A DNA stretch of 29,308 nt from CAZVYN01 sp964631125 (lineage in GTDB: Bacteria; Eisenbacteria; RBG-16-71-46; CAIMUX01). The DNA lies in contig CAZVYN010000057.1 in NCBI GenBank assembly GCA_964631125.1, positions 1-29,308 on the forward strand. Direction: 5' to 3'. Positions 1 through 7,163 of this stretch are shown one piece after another (the stretch's first letter is position 1; each line of letters opens with the position of its first letter). The notes under the pieces are model-generated. The model did not search any database and was not told where the DNA came from. It saw only the letters and a list, made by a program, of their open reading frames with translations. The position numbers were made by a program, and so were the translations under genes.

Positions 1-1240
1 CGCTGGCGAGGTCCCCCCACATCCGTTGGAGAACACGAGCAAGGAGGCGCGCGGTCAGGCGATTGCGCGGGTCGAGTCCGCTCCCGTCGTAGAGCGTGAT
101 CGCATCGTCGACGGCGATCGTCGCTTCGACCCACTCGCGGAGCGCCTCGGCGCCTCGGCTCAGAGTCGCGCCGGAGTCGGCCAGCGACATGCAGAGCAAG
201 TCGGCCATGAAGTTGTTGCTGTATCGGTTCGCACTCGCGACCAGCTCCTCCAGCGGAAGCGAGGGGAACTCGAGCAGCAGAACGGCGTCGGGCGGGGTGG
301 CCGCGAAGGTCGTCGGGCCGGCGATCGAGATGCCGCTCTCGCGCAGGAACGCGCGCAGCAGCCCCGCGGAGTACTCCCCGGGTTCGCGCGCGCTACGATA
401 CTCGAGCTGGGCCGCGCCGCCGGCCTCGACCCCGCCGGTCAGCGAGGCGATCTCGAAGGTTCCGAGCGAGTCGGTCTCGCCGCGCGAAGCCGGAAGCAGC
501 CGCAGTGTCCACTCCGCCGCAGCCGGGGCCGGCACGGTGCGCAGTCCACTCTCGATCCGCAGGTAGGGAGTAGCCACCGGGTCGACTTCGACGATCGGGT
601 CGTCTCCCGCGCGCTTGCCCGGGTCGACGCGGATCCCGATCGTGTTGAAGTTGATCGCGAGCGGAGTGAGTCGCGCTGCGTACGGTCGATCCGAGATCTC
701 GCGCATCACGCGCGAAGGATCTTCATCCTCGGGTGCGAACTGCGACTCGTCGATCACCAGTCGACCGCGCACTTCGCGCAGTCCCGTTTGATGGAGCAGA
801 TGGCCGAGTAGCCAGAGGCGCTCGGTCACCAGGAACGGATCGCCCGCGCCGCGCACGCAAAGGTCGCCCGAGAGGACACCGTCGACCAGCCGACCCGTGG
901 TAGATAGGCGCGTGTCGAAGGTGTGCCGCGGACCGAATCGGTCGAGGACGGCCGAAGTCGTGACCAGTTTCGTGACCGAAGCCGGGATGAGCGGTCGATC
1001 GGCTCCGTGGGAGACGGAAGAGCCGCCACCGCGCGGGTCGCCTTCGAGCCGAGGATCGGCCGGCAGGAACGAGACGCCGATGTCGAGCGAGGTCCCCTCG
1101 GGGCTCGCGGCAAACCGGGAGAGGGCAAGTCGCAGATCTTCCGGCGATGCGGCGGTCGGCGGGACCGCGGCGGTCGATGCGAGCAAGAGGACGACGCACA
1201 CGAGCATGTGCGCCGCCGAACGCCCACGGATCGTGTGCAA
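1..1240 (-). CDS. dacB: D-alanyl-D-alanine carboxypeptidase/endopeptidase (PBP4, DacB family), 3' end off the left edge
   Basis: A periplasmic penicillin-binding protein of peptidase family S13, which trims or cleaves peptidoglycan cross-links. Visible motifs are the active-site SxxK as S88-V-T-K91 within PASVTKLVTTSAVL, the SxN motif as S341-N-N within NRYSNNFMADLLC, and the family-typical DGSGL...NRLTARLL stretch at about 385-399. The KTG motif would lie beyond position 1, so the gene is partial (413 codons visible). I chose the TTG at 1240 because a perfect AGGAGG sits 7 nt upstream on the minus strand. It gives an n-region HTIRGRSAAH followed by a hydrophobic signal segment and an Ala-rich cleavage region. 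An ATG at 1207 is possible but would remove the n-region. The gene is divergent from the one at 1401. The family call rests on motifs and is firm; the TTG start is likely. Confidence 0.93.
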   Translation of the reverse strand, partial: MHTIRGRSAAHMLVCVVLLLASTAAVPPTAASPEDLRLALSRFAASPEGTSLDIGVSFLPADPRLEGDPRGGGSSVSHGADRPLIPASVTKLVTTSAVLDRFGPRHTFDTRLSTTGRLVDGVLSGDLCVRGAGDPFLVTERLWLLGHLLHQTGLREVRGRLVIDESQFAPEDEDPSRVMREISDRPYAARLTPLAINFNTIGIRVDPGKRAGDDPIVEVDPVATPYLRIESGLRTVPAPAAAEWTLRLLPASRGETDSLGTFEIASLTGGVEAGGAAQLEYRSAREPGEYSAGLLRAFLRESGISIAGPTTFAATPPDAVLLLEFPSLPLEELVASANRYSNNFMADLLCMSLADSGATLSRGAEALREWVEATIAVDDAITLYDGSGLDPRNRLTARLLARVLQRMWGDLAS

Positions 1241-1246
1241 CCTTTC

Positions 1247-1252
1247 GCCTCC
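1247..1252 (-). promoter_or_regulatory. Ribosome binding site that decides the dacB TTG start
   Basis: A perfect AGGAGG on the minus strand, 7 nt upstream of the TTG at 1240. No comparable Shine-Dalgarno precedes the in-frame ATG at 1207. Confidence 0.7.
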
Positions 1253-1400
1253 TGCCTGCGTCTTCGCACCTCGTGTGTGCCGACCGCGGCCTGCGTACCT
1301 ACCGGGGAGGATTCGGAACCCGGGCCGCGCATCCAGCTCGAATTTCGAAGGCTCCATCTGCATCTCGGGGGGGACTGTGGGGCCTGGAGGAGACAACCGC

Positions 1401-2180
1401 ATGTCGAACCGTATGACGTACCTGCTTCGCCAACGCAAGCTGCGCTTCGCCGCCTTCGGCCTCGTGGCCGGGCTGGCTCTCTTCGGATACATCGCCGCTC
1501 GGGCCGACGCCCAGGCCCCCGCCGCTTGGCAAGCCGTGGCGCGCGACGCCGGCCGATTCGAAGAAGACCTCGATGAGATGCTTCTGGACAGTCCCAATTG
1601 GCTCGTCTCCGGCGGAGAGAATGCCCGCGCGGTCTACCTGGACGGGGTCGGACTCGTCATCAGCTTCCAGGCCTCGCTCGTCGGCTCCCGTTGGACAACC
1701 GGATCGAGCAACTGGTCGTGGAGCGGATTCCGCGTCAAACGCCACGGCGACGGCTGGTCGGTCTACGACGACGAGGATGAAGAATGGGATAACGACGAGG
1801 ACGCCGCCGACCGCGATCGCAAGGAGCGCGATCGGGCCCGGGCCGAACGCGAACGCGCCGACAACGACAACGACAACGAGAACGACAACAACAACGATGA
1901 CGACGATCGGGATCGTCGCTCCAGTCGAGAGCGGCGCAACTTCGAGCGCGGCAAGGAAGAGATGCTCGATTTCCTCGTCGACTTCGGTCCCGACCTGGCC
2001 GGACTCCGCTCGGGCGAGTCGGTCGTCCTCATCGGGTGCCTCGACGGCAGCCGATTCCTGCGGCGCGAGAAGGTCGGACGTGTCATCGCGCGCGTTTCCG
2101 TCGACGACCTGAAGGCGCGCGGCGATGGTCGAATGAACGAAGACGCGCTGCGCACGAAGATCGTGATGGAGCAGTACTGA
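1401..2180 (+). CDS. Hypothetical exported protein with a highly charged Asp/Arg/Asn insert
   Basis: 259 residues. The ATG at 1401 follows GGAGGAG at 1386-1392. The N-terminus is basic, then hydrophobic (about residues 16-34), and ends in ARADAQA, which looks like a signal peptide with an Ala-x-Ala site. The first half holds a strand-rich segment, YLDGVGLVISFQASL. Residues of about 122-179 are low complexity: acidic first, then Arg/Glu-rich, then an Asn-Asp run encoded by a short gac/aac repeat. The last 80 residues return to ordinary sequence (EEMLDFLVDFGPDLAGL, SVVLIGCLDGSRF). The flanks resemble uncharacterised exported proteins with a G-x-G-hydrophobic strand that I recall from other phyla, but I cannot name a family or function. 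It probably acts outside the cytoplasmic membrane. Confidence 0.8.
   Translation: MSNRMTYLLRQRKLRFAAFGLVAGLALFGYIAARADAQAPAAWQAVARDAGRFEEDLDEMLLDSPNWLVSGGENARAVYLDGVGLVISFQASLVGSRWTTGSSNWSWSGFRVKRHGDGWSVYDDEDEEWDNDEDAADRDRKERDRARAERERADNDNDNENDNNNDDDDRDRRSSRERRNFERGKEEMLDFLVDFGPDLAGLRSGESVVLIGCLDGSRFLRREKVGRVIARVSVDDLKARGDGRMNEDALRTKIVMEQY
1858..1911 (+). repeat. Degenerate gac/aac trinucleotide tract inside the 1401 gene
   Basis: A run of gac, aac, gag and gat codons encodes an Asp/Asn-rich stretch, with a hexameric gacaac unit repeated near its start. Such a tract can expand or contract in frame. It forms the middle of the charged insert. Confidence 0.6.
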
Positions 2181-2194
2181 GTTGTGACGATTAG

Positions 2195-2273
2195 GCGGAC
2201 GGGCGCGGCGGGCGGCTTCTCACATCACCCCGGCAGGAGCCGACCTCGCCCCGTCCGCTGATTCTGCAGAATC
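2195..2273. other. Inverted repeats between the convergent genes ending at 2180 and 2302
   Basis: The 121-bp gap between two convergent stop codons holds a 9-bp perfect inverted repeat (GCGGACGGG at 2195-2203, CCCGTCCGC at 2250-2258) and then a 14-bp perfect palindrome GATTCTGCAGAATC at 2260-2273. The 46-nt loop of the first is long and neither arm is followed by a T-run. A terminator function is plausible from location only. Confidence 0.3.
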
Positions 2274-2301
2274 CTCGCCTCTTCGTCGCGATCCCTCGCC
2301 G

Positions 2302-3027
2302 CTACTTGTGCGAGTGCGGGTCGGAGCCAGCCCCGCCCTGAGCATCCTTCTGCGACCCCGTGTTGGGCGCCAACAGCCAGACGCCGTCCCGCCACCAGTA
2401 GGTGAAGGGGACCATGTTGCGGAACGGCTCCGCGTCGGCGCACGGGCTCTCGAGGTTCACCTGCCACGTCAGCGAGCGCAGGAACTCCACGACCGCGCGG
2501 CGCAGACCTTCGGGCGCCAACTCATCGGTGTTGTATTGCTCGACCACCGTCGGCTGGCCGTACAGGTCGGTCACGACGAGCATGATCATCCAGCAGCGAT
2601 CCGGTTCGCCCGGCAACGGGCCCGCAGCGCGGATCGTGTCGGGCGCCACCGAGCCCGACGCCGCGATCGCCTTTCCTCGGCTGACCGGACGTCGACTCGG
2701 GACGGACACGATCAATCCGAGATCGAGGGTCGAATCGGCCTCGGCCGTCGGTTTACCGTAGAGCGCGATGCGTTTGCAGAACGGCTCCTCCGGAGCCCGC
2801 ACATGGATGTACCCGCGGCGGCCGTCCCAAGGGATGAGAATGTGCCCATGCTCGTCCGAGACGAAATCGAGCGAGTCGGGGAAGAGCGTGAAGCGGGCGT
2901 CGGCGACCGGGGTCGCGCCGTCCCCCTCGACGGCCGTGGCGACGATCGTCCAACCGGCCGTGGCGGTGGGCAGACTCGATGCGACGGAGAGCAGTCCGAA
3001 CCAGAGGAGAGACGCGCCTGTGTTCAT
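2302..3027 (-). CDS. Hypothetical secreted protein, possible TonB-C-like C-terminal domain
   Basis: 241 residues starting at the ATG at 3027. Residues 1-25 form a signal peptide ending near LPTATAG. The next segment (about 26-100) has the look of a small Ig-like carboxypeptidase-regulatory fold, with VADARFTLFPDS and DEHGHILIPWDGRRGYIHV. The C-terminal half contains VVTDLYGQPTVVEQYNTDEL, then a helix RRAVVEFLRSLTWQVNLES and VPFTYWW. That order (variable strand, helix with a Trp, closing VPF strand) recalls the C-terminal domain of TonB and related proteins. The resemblance is by eye and weak. The polar tail ends HSHK. No operon partner is evident. No Shine-Dalgarno is visible; a -10-like hexamer lies 8 nt before the start. 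Confidence 0.72.
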   Translation of the reverse strand: MNTGASLLWFGLLSVASSLPTATAGWTIVATAVEGDGATPVADARFTLFPDSLDFVSDEHGHILIPWDGRRGYIHVRAPEEPFCKRIALYGKPTAEADSTLDLGLIVSVPSRRPVSRGKAIAASGSVAPDTIRAAGPLPGEPDRCWMIMLVVTDLYGQPTVVEQYNTDELAPEGLRRAVVEFLRSLTWQVNLESPCADAEPFRNMVPFTYWWRDGVWLLAPNTGSQKDAQGGAGSDPHSHK

Positions 3028-3035
3028 GGCGACAA

Positions 3036-3041
3036 AGCCTA
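3036..3041 (-). promoter_or_regulatory. -10-like TAGGCT 8 nt before the ATG at 3027 (possible leaderless start)
   Basis: The hexamer fits TANNNT and would place transcription initiation at or beside the start codon. No Shine-Dalgarno is present and no good -35 is visible. The same arrangement occurs at three other genes in the window. Confidence 0.35.
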
Positions 3042-3045
3042 CACG

Positions 3046-3411
3046 ATGACCGCGCCGGGACCACTCCCTCGTGAAGACCTGGGCCTGCTGCTCGAGGCCG
3101 CGCGCTACCAGAGTCGGCGGGTGCGAGAGCCGGTGGAATCGGTGCGACTGCGCGGTCTGGTCGATCGTTTGGAGGAGATGCTCCTGGCGTCCGCCGAATC
3201 AGGCGTAAGCGGCGGCGCGCTGCGTCTCTCCCCGCCGGAGCAGGAGGTGCTGCTGCGCCAAGTCGACTCGTATTGCGAGGAGCTGACCGGCCGCGGCGCC
3301 AGTCTCACGGGACGCGAGGAGGCGCGCCGTCTCCGCTCGATCCTCTCCCCACTGCGGGAGGAACGCTCGCCGCTCGGTTTCTGGCGTCGTCTGTTCGGGC
3401 GTCGTCGATGA
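3046..3411 (+). CDS. Small hypothetical helical protein
   Basis: 121 residues predicted to be almost entirely helical and rich in Arg, Glu and Leu. It contains LRLSPPEQEVLLRQVDSYCE and a basic Trp-containing tail, GFWRRLFGRRR. There is no signal peptide or membrane segment, so it is probably cytoplasmic, perhaps binding membrane or nucleic acid through the basic tail (inference). I do not recognise a family. The ATG at 3046 lies only 18 bp from the divergent start at 3027 and has no clear ribosome site, so the true start could be further in. The last 107 bp overlap the 3' end of the convergent glycosyltransferase gene. Confidence 0.55.
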   Translation: MTAPGPLPREDLGLLLEAARYQSRRVREPVESVRLRGLVDRLEEMLLASAESGVSGGALRLSPPEQEVLLRQVDSYCEELTGRGASLTGREEARRLRSILSPLREERSPLGFWRRLFGRRR

Positions 3412-5155
3412 GCGTCTCGTGCCCGTCCTGATTCCCGGCGGCCAAACGCGGGATCCAGTACTCGCGCGCGATCGGCTCCAGCAACGCGGCCAACGGCGTG
3501 AGCCACCACTCGAGCGCGCGCCCGGCGACGCGAGCGATCGGGCCGCGCGACCCGAGCCGGAGCGGCGGACGCGGGCTCGCCTCGGGGAAGTGTTCTCGGA
3601 TCCACGGATTCCGGTCGAAGAGCGCGAAGAGTTCGGGCGAGGGTTCGAGCGGCCGGAGCTGGACGAGTTCACTCGCGAGGAGCCGGCCGCGAGCGGTGGA
3701 AGCCAGCGCGCGCTCGTCCACGAGACGGGTCGCGCGGACAACCCGGCGGCCTCTCGAGAGTCGTGAGAAAAGTTCGATCGCGGTGAAGACGAGGTAGGCC
3801 CGTCCGCGTGCGGTGATGATGAAGAGATTCAGTTGGTCGCTGCGTTCGTCGCTGCGTTCGTCGCCGCGAAGCGCGGCCAACCGCACGAACGGCAGCGAAG
3901 CGATCGCGCGGAGTTCGTCGCGGTGAGCAGACACGAGCGAATCGTTCGAATCGTTCGAAACGTTCGAATCGGCCGGAGTCTCTCGGTGCGGCGCACGGAC
4001 CGCACGGACCGCACGGACCGAACGGAGAGATCGCGCGTCGTCCTGTCCGAGAAACCGGTCGTACGCCTCGACCAGGCCGCGAGCGGAGCGTTCCCAGGTG
4101 AAGTTGCGGGCGCGGTCGAAGCCGCGACGTCGCAGGTCATCGGCCAGGGACGCGTCGTCGAGAACACGCTTCAGAGCGGTGACCCAGGCCTCCACCGAGT
4201 AGGGATCGACGAGCAGCGCGGCGCCGGCGGTGACCTCGCGCACCGAGGGGATCTCGCTCGCGACCACCGGCGCGCCGCTCCACATCGCTTCCACCGGCGG
4301 AAGTCCGAACCCTTCGTAGATCGACGGGAAGGCGAAGAGGGAGGCGCCGGCGAAGAGAGCGCGCAGGTCATCCGGCGGCGCGTTGCGCAGGATCTGGATG
4401 GAATCGCGCGAAGCCAGCCGGTCGAGTGCGCGCTGGGTCGGCCCGAAGCCCCAGGCGCCCGCGCCCACGACGACCAGTTGGTGCTCGATGCCGTGCTGGG
4501 ATCGGAGCTGATCGAATGCTGCGAAGAGCATCCCGAGATTCTTGCGCGGTTCGAGATTGCCGACCGCCAGGAGGTAGGGGCGCGTCAGTCCCAAACGGCG
4601 GCGCGTCGCTTCGATCTCGGAGGGGGAGACCGGCCGCTCGAACGCGGGGGGCGGCGCGAACGGCACGACGACGACGCGGTCCTCGGGCAGTTCGAGGAGA
4701 TCGACGATCTCGCGCTTCGCCGCCTCACTGACGGTGAGCACGCCGCGCGCGCGCCGAGCGATCGACGGCAGCACCGACCGTGTGAAGAGTCGTTTGCGCA
4801 ACGACGTCGTCTCCGGATGTCGGAGCAGGACCAGGTCATGAATCGTGACGACGTAGGGATGGCGCGCGCCGAGCGGCGCCACGAAGTTGGGGTAGTGCGT
4901 GAGGTCGGGATTCTCTCTCGCCACCGCGCGTGGAACTTCGAATTGCAGCCAGAGCGAGCGCGGCAGCCGCCGTGGCGGCGCGATCCACCGCACGCGCGGG
5001 TTCGCCAGCAACGCGGCGGGCGGCGCCGTCGGCGCGAGCAAGAGCAGCTCGCGGATCTCATCACGCTGCGCCAGCGCGCGCGCCGCCTCCTCCACGTAGA
5101 CGCCGATCCCGCTGCGCGGGAGCGCCAGTGGGCTGGCCTCGAGGGCGATCCTCAT
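3305..5155 (-). CDS. GT4 glycosyltransferase fused to a degenerate nucleotidyltransferase-like domain
   Basis: 616 residues. Residues 1-373 form a complete GT-B fold glycosyltransferase of family 4, of the mannosyl/glucosyltransferase type. It shows SGIGVYVEE near the N-terminus, GNLEPRKNL at 200-208, and the EX7E signature within SIYEGFGLPPVEAM (E281, E289). A repetitive linker (374-412) follows, containing VRA and SND tripeptide repeats. Residues of about 412-575 resemble a polysaccharide-cluster family with a nucleotidyltransferase-like start (LPFVRLAALRG ... LFIITARGRAYLV, ELVQL, RNPWIREHFP). The catalytic GS and DxD positions are replaced: G431 is followed by a repeated SDER, and QLN stands where DxD is expected. 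Enzyme activity of that domain is therefore doubtful. The ATG overlaps the upstream gene's stop (ATGA), so it is translationally coupled as the last gene of the polysaccharide operon. The final 40 residues are low complexity and overlap the convergent gene. Confidence 0.9.
   Translation of the reverse strand: MRIALEASPLALPRSGIGVYVEEAARALAQRDEIRELLLLAPTAPPAALLANPRVRWIAPPRRLPRSLWLQFEVPRAVARENPDLTHYPNFVAPLGARHPYVVTIHDLVLLRHPETTSLRKRLFTRSVLPSIARRARGVLTVSEAAKREIVDLLELPEDRVVVVPFAPPPAFERPVSPSEIEATRRRLGLTRPYLLAVGNLEPRKNLGMLFAAFDQLRSQHGIEHQLVVVGAGAWGFGPTQRALDRLASRDSIQILRNAPPDDLRALFAGASLFAFPSIYEGFGLPPVEAMWSGAPVVASEIPSVREVTAGAALLVDPYSVEAWVTALKRVLDDASLADDLRRRGFDRARNFTWERSARGLVEAYDRFLGQDDARSLRSVRAVRAVRAPHRETPADSNVSNDSNDSLVSAHRDELRAIASLPFVRLAALRGDERSDERSDQLNLFIITARGRAYLVFTAIELFSRLSRGRRVVRATRLVDERALASTARGRLLASELVQLRPLEPSPELFALFDRNPWIREHFPEASPRPPLRLGSRGPIARVAGRALEWWLTPLAALLEPIAREYWIPRLAAGNQDGHETLIDDARTDDARNRAASVPPAVGRGSSGDGAPPRVP
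3841..3864. repeat. Two perfect 12-bp tandem copies (tgcgttcgtcgc)
   Basis: Copies at 3841-3852 and 3853-3864, with a partial third before 3841. On the minus strand they encode a repeated SDER, exactly where the nucleotidyltransferase-like domain should carry its catalytic motif. Confidence 0.85.
3941..3967. repeat. Three 9-bp tandem copies (atcgttcga, one mismatch)
   Basis: Copies start at 3941, 3950 and 3959; the third has one substitution. They encode the SND-like tripeptides of the linker in the fused glycosyltransferase. Confidence 0.85.
3993..4019. repeat. Three perfect 9-bp tandem copies (gcacggacc)
   Basis: Copies start at 3993, 4002 and 4011, and partial copies flank them. They encode VRA tripeptides in the linker. 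The unit length equals that of the neighbouring array although the sequence differs. Confidence 0.9.
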
Positions 5156-6243
5156 GCTCGGCCCGAACCGCCGGCTCGCAGCATGTCGATGAGGCTCGAG
5201 ACCGCGCGGTCCCAGGTGAATGAACGCATCGATGCTTGGCCGGCGCGAGCGAGGCGTCGCCTCAGTTCCGGGTCGGACGAGAGTCGCACGATGGCGCGCG
5301 CGAGGCCGGTCGCGTCTCCCGCGGGCGCGAGGAGCGCGTTGGTCTCGTGCGTCGCGTAGGCGGTATGGCCGCCGATGTCGGTGGCGACGAAGGCGGCGCC
5401 GCAGAGCATCCCCTCGGGACCGATGAGCGACCACCCTTCGGCGAAACTGGGGGAGAGGATGATCGAGGCGCGGTTGTAGAGGGCGCGAAGTTGCTCCGGC
5501 GTCGGGTCTCGATGGTAGACGCACCAGTCGGGCAACGCTTCAGGCGCCGGCCCCGTGCCGAAGAGCAGGGCGACCAGGTCGCGACGTTCGTGCTGCGCCA
5601 GCGTGAGCGCCTGCAGGCCGATCTCGGTTCCCTTCCAAGCGGCCGGGTGCACGAGCATGGCGACACGCTGGCCGTCGCGCCGATCGATCGGAACGTCGAT
5701 GCCGAACCGAACGAGATCGAGTCCGTTGTGGATCAACGTCGAGCTCTCGCCGAGCGATCTGCCCAGTTCTTGCAGCCACGGGGCGATCACGATCTTGCGC
5801 AGCGGCGTCTTCCAGGTGGCGCGCACACGTTCCTCGGGTCCGGCCCAGGTCTCGTCGTGTTGGACCAGATAGAGACGCTCGCTCGCCCAGGGCAGCGTGG
5901 CTCGCCCGAGCCATTCCGCGGTCTGCCATGCGGTCGCGACGTAGATGTCCGCGCGCGGGATCGTCGCTTCGGAGAGCGACGGCCGCCAGACCAGTCGCAC
6001 GGGATGGCGGAAGGTGAACCAGCGATCCGGTCGCCATCCGGTCACTCCACGGCGGATATAGCCGGCGAGGCCCCGAGCGCGCTCGCGCGGCGAGAGCAGG
6101 GTCTCGACCTGTGCGACATGGACGACGGTCGCATCGAAGCCGCGCGCGGCGAGCCCTTGCGCATATTCGTAGGCGACGCGGAACCCGCCGACCGGGATCT
6201 GTCCCGGACCCGGCAACAGGAAGACGATCGAGGGCTGGCTCAT
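5152..6243 (-). CDS. Glycosyltransferase family 4
   Basis: 363 residues from the ATG at 6243. It opens with SIVFLLPGPGQIPVGGFRVAYEYAQGL, typical of GT-B enzymes that bind an acceptor through the N-terminal Rossmann domain. The middle has YLVQHDETWAGPEERVRATW and KIVIAPWLQELG. The donor-binding half has HPAAWKGTEIGLQAL, the EX7E-like SFAEGWSLIGPEGMLCG, and ends with FTWDRAVSSLIDML. It probably adds a sugar to a lipid-linked surface glycan on the cytoplasmic face. The start overlaps the stop of the GT2 gene (ATGA) and the stop overlaps the next start (ATGA), so it is coupled on both sides. The donor sugar cannot be told from sequence. Confidence 0.92.
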   Translation of the reverse strand: MSQPSIVFLLPGPGQIPVGGFRVAYEYAQGLAARGFDATVVHVAQVETLLSPRERARGLAGYIRRGVTGWRPDRWFTFRHPVRLVWRPSLSEATIPRADIYVATAWQTAEWLGRATLPWASERLYLVQHDETWAGPEERVRATWKTPLRKIVIAPWLQELGRSLGESSTLIHNGLDLVRFGIDVPIDRRDGQRVAMLVHPAAWKGTEIGLQALTLAQHERRDLVALLFGTGPAPEALPDWCVYHRDPTPEQLRALYNRASIILSPSFAEGWSLIGPEGMLCGAAFVATDIGGHTAYATHETNALLAPAGDATGLARAIVRLSSDPELRRRLARAGQASMRSFTWDRAVSSLIDMLRAGGSGRA

Positions 6244-7163
6244 GCGGCTCCTTCCGGCGTCGAGCCGAAGAGCGCGTCTCGTACGGCGTGAAGTTCGGCC
6301 CGGGCCAAGTCGGCGCGACCGCGGAGGAGCGCGGCCGGCGCCTTCACCAGCAGTCGATAGAGAGCCGTCCCTCCGACGATCAGCGGCCACGCAGCGCGCG
6401 GAGCATAGCGGCGCGCGATGAGCAGATGATTGCGCGCGAGCAGATAGCGTCTCTTCGGATGGTCGACGCCCAAGGTGGCCGCAAACTGGTGGTGCGAGAC
6501 GGCGGCCGGGACGAAACGCGACTCGAAACCGTTCGCGCGCGCGCGTAGGCAGAGGTCTAGGTCCTCGTAATACGCGAAGAGCCGTTCGTCGAGAAGACCG
6601 ACGTGCTCCAGGAGATCCCGGCGCAAACAGATCGCTCCGCCGGTCACACCGGTCACGACCTCGGATCCAGCGCTCCACGCGGCGCGGCGGATCTCTCGAG
6701 TCTCGGCCAGCGGGCGATCGAAGTCGCGGTCGCGCGCACGCCAGAAACGATCGACCACGAGTCCGGTGGAGTTGACGCGATCCGGCCGGCTGACGAAGAG
6801 CACGAGGCCCCCGAGGATCGCGGCCCGCGGCTCGCGCGTCGCCACGCGCGAGATCTGGGTCCACCAATCAGGCTCGAGCGCCATGTCGTCGTTGACCAGG
6901 ACCACGTGCGTGGCGCCCCGTTCGAGGGCGTACGAGATCCCTCGGTTGTTGCCTCCGGCGAAACCCAGGTTGCGCTCGTTGCGCAGCACGTGGACCCGCG
7001 GCAACAACTCGCGCGCCCGCTCGGCGCCGCCGTCGTGGGAGGCGTTGTCGACGACCAGGATCTCGGGCGAGCCCTCCAGCCGGTCGGCGGCGGGCAGGGA
7101 GAACGAGAGTCGCTCGCGTCCATTCCAGGTCAGGACGACGATCCAGGGCCGCGCAGCGCTCAA
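6240..7163 (-). CDS. Glycosyltransferase family 2 (rhamnosyltransferase-like)
   Basis: 307 residues, a usual length for the WbbL/RfbN-like GT2 group. A GT-A fold is indicated by WIVVLTWNG at the start, the nucleotide-binding D39-N-A-S, NLGFAGGNNRGI (family-typical), the metal-binding N91-D-D, GAICLRRDLLEHVGLLDE, and the catalytic-base region FAYYEDLDLCLRAR. The reading frame is open upstream, but the domain begins right after the flippase stop. I chose the TTG at 7163, whose TTGA overlaps the flippase TGA. No good Shine-Dalgarno is present, so translation would be coupled. The family is firm; rhamnose as donor is a guess from resemblance. Confidence 0.92.
   Translation of the reverse strand: MSAARPWIVVLTWNGRERLSFSLPAADRLEGSPEILVVDNASHDGGAERARELLPRVHVLRNERNLGFAGGNNRGISYALERGATHVVLVNDDMALEPDWWTQISRVATREPRAAILGGLVLFVSRPDRVNSTGLVVDRFWRARDRDFDRPLAETREIRRAAWSAGSEVVTGVTGGAICLRRDLLEHVGLLDERLFAYYEDLDLCLRARANGFESRFVPAAVSHHQFAATLGVDHPKRRYLLARNHLLIARRYAPRAAWPLIVGGTALYRLLVKAPAALLRGRADLARAELHAVRDALFGSTPEGAA

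Noticed and set aside
26..811. A 261-codon open frame on the plus strand
   Set aside because: The opposite strand carries the SxN and DGSGL motifs of DacB.
897..1400. Upstream extension of the 1401 gene to an earlier start
   Set aside because: The extension overlaps dacB and precedes the signal peptide; the ATG at 1401 has a good ribosome site.
2231..2273. Rho-independent terminator with the 14-bp palindrome as stem
   Set aside because: The palindrome has no loop and no T-run, so it is listed only as an inverted repeat.
3941..4019. CRISPR-like array
   Set aside because: The units are 9 bp with no spacers and lie in frame inside a coding gene.
3833..5359. A 508-codon open frame on the plus strand
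   Set aside because: It is antisense to a clear GT4 gene. It shows no motifs and its composition is that of a shadow.
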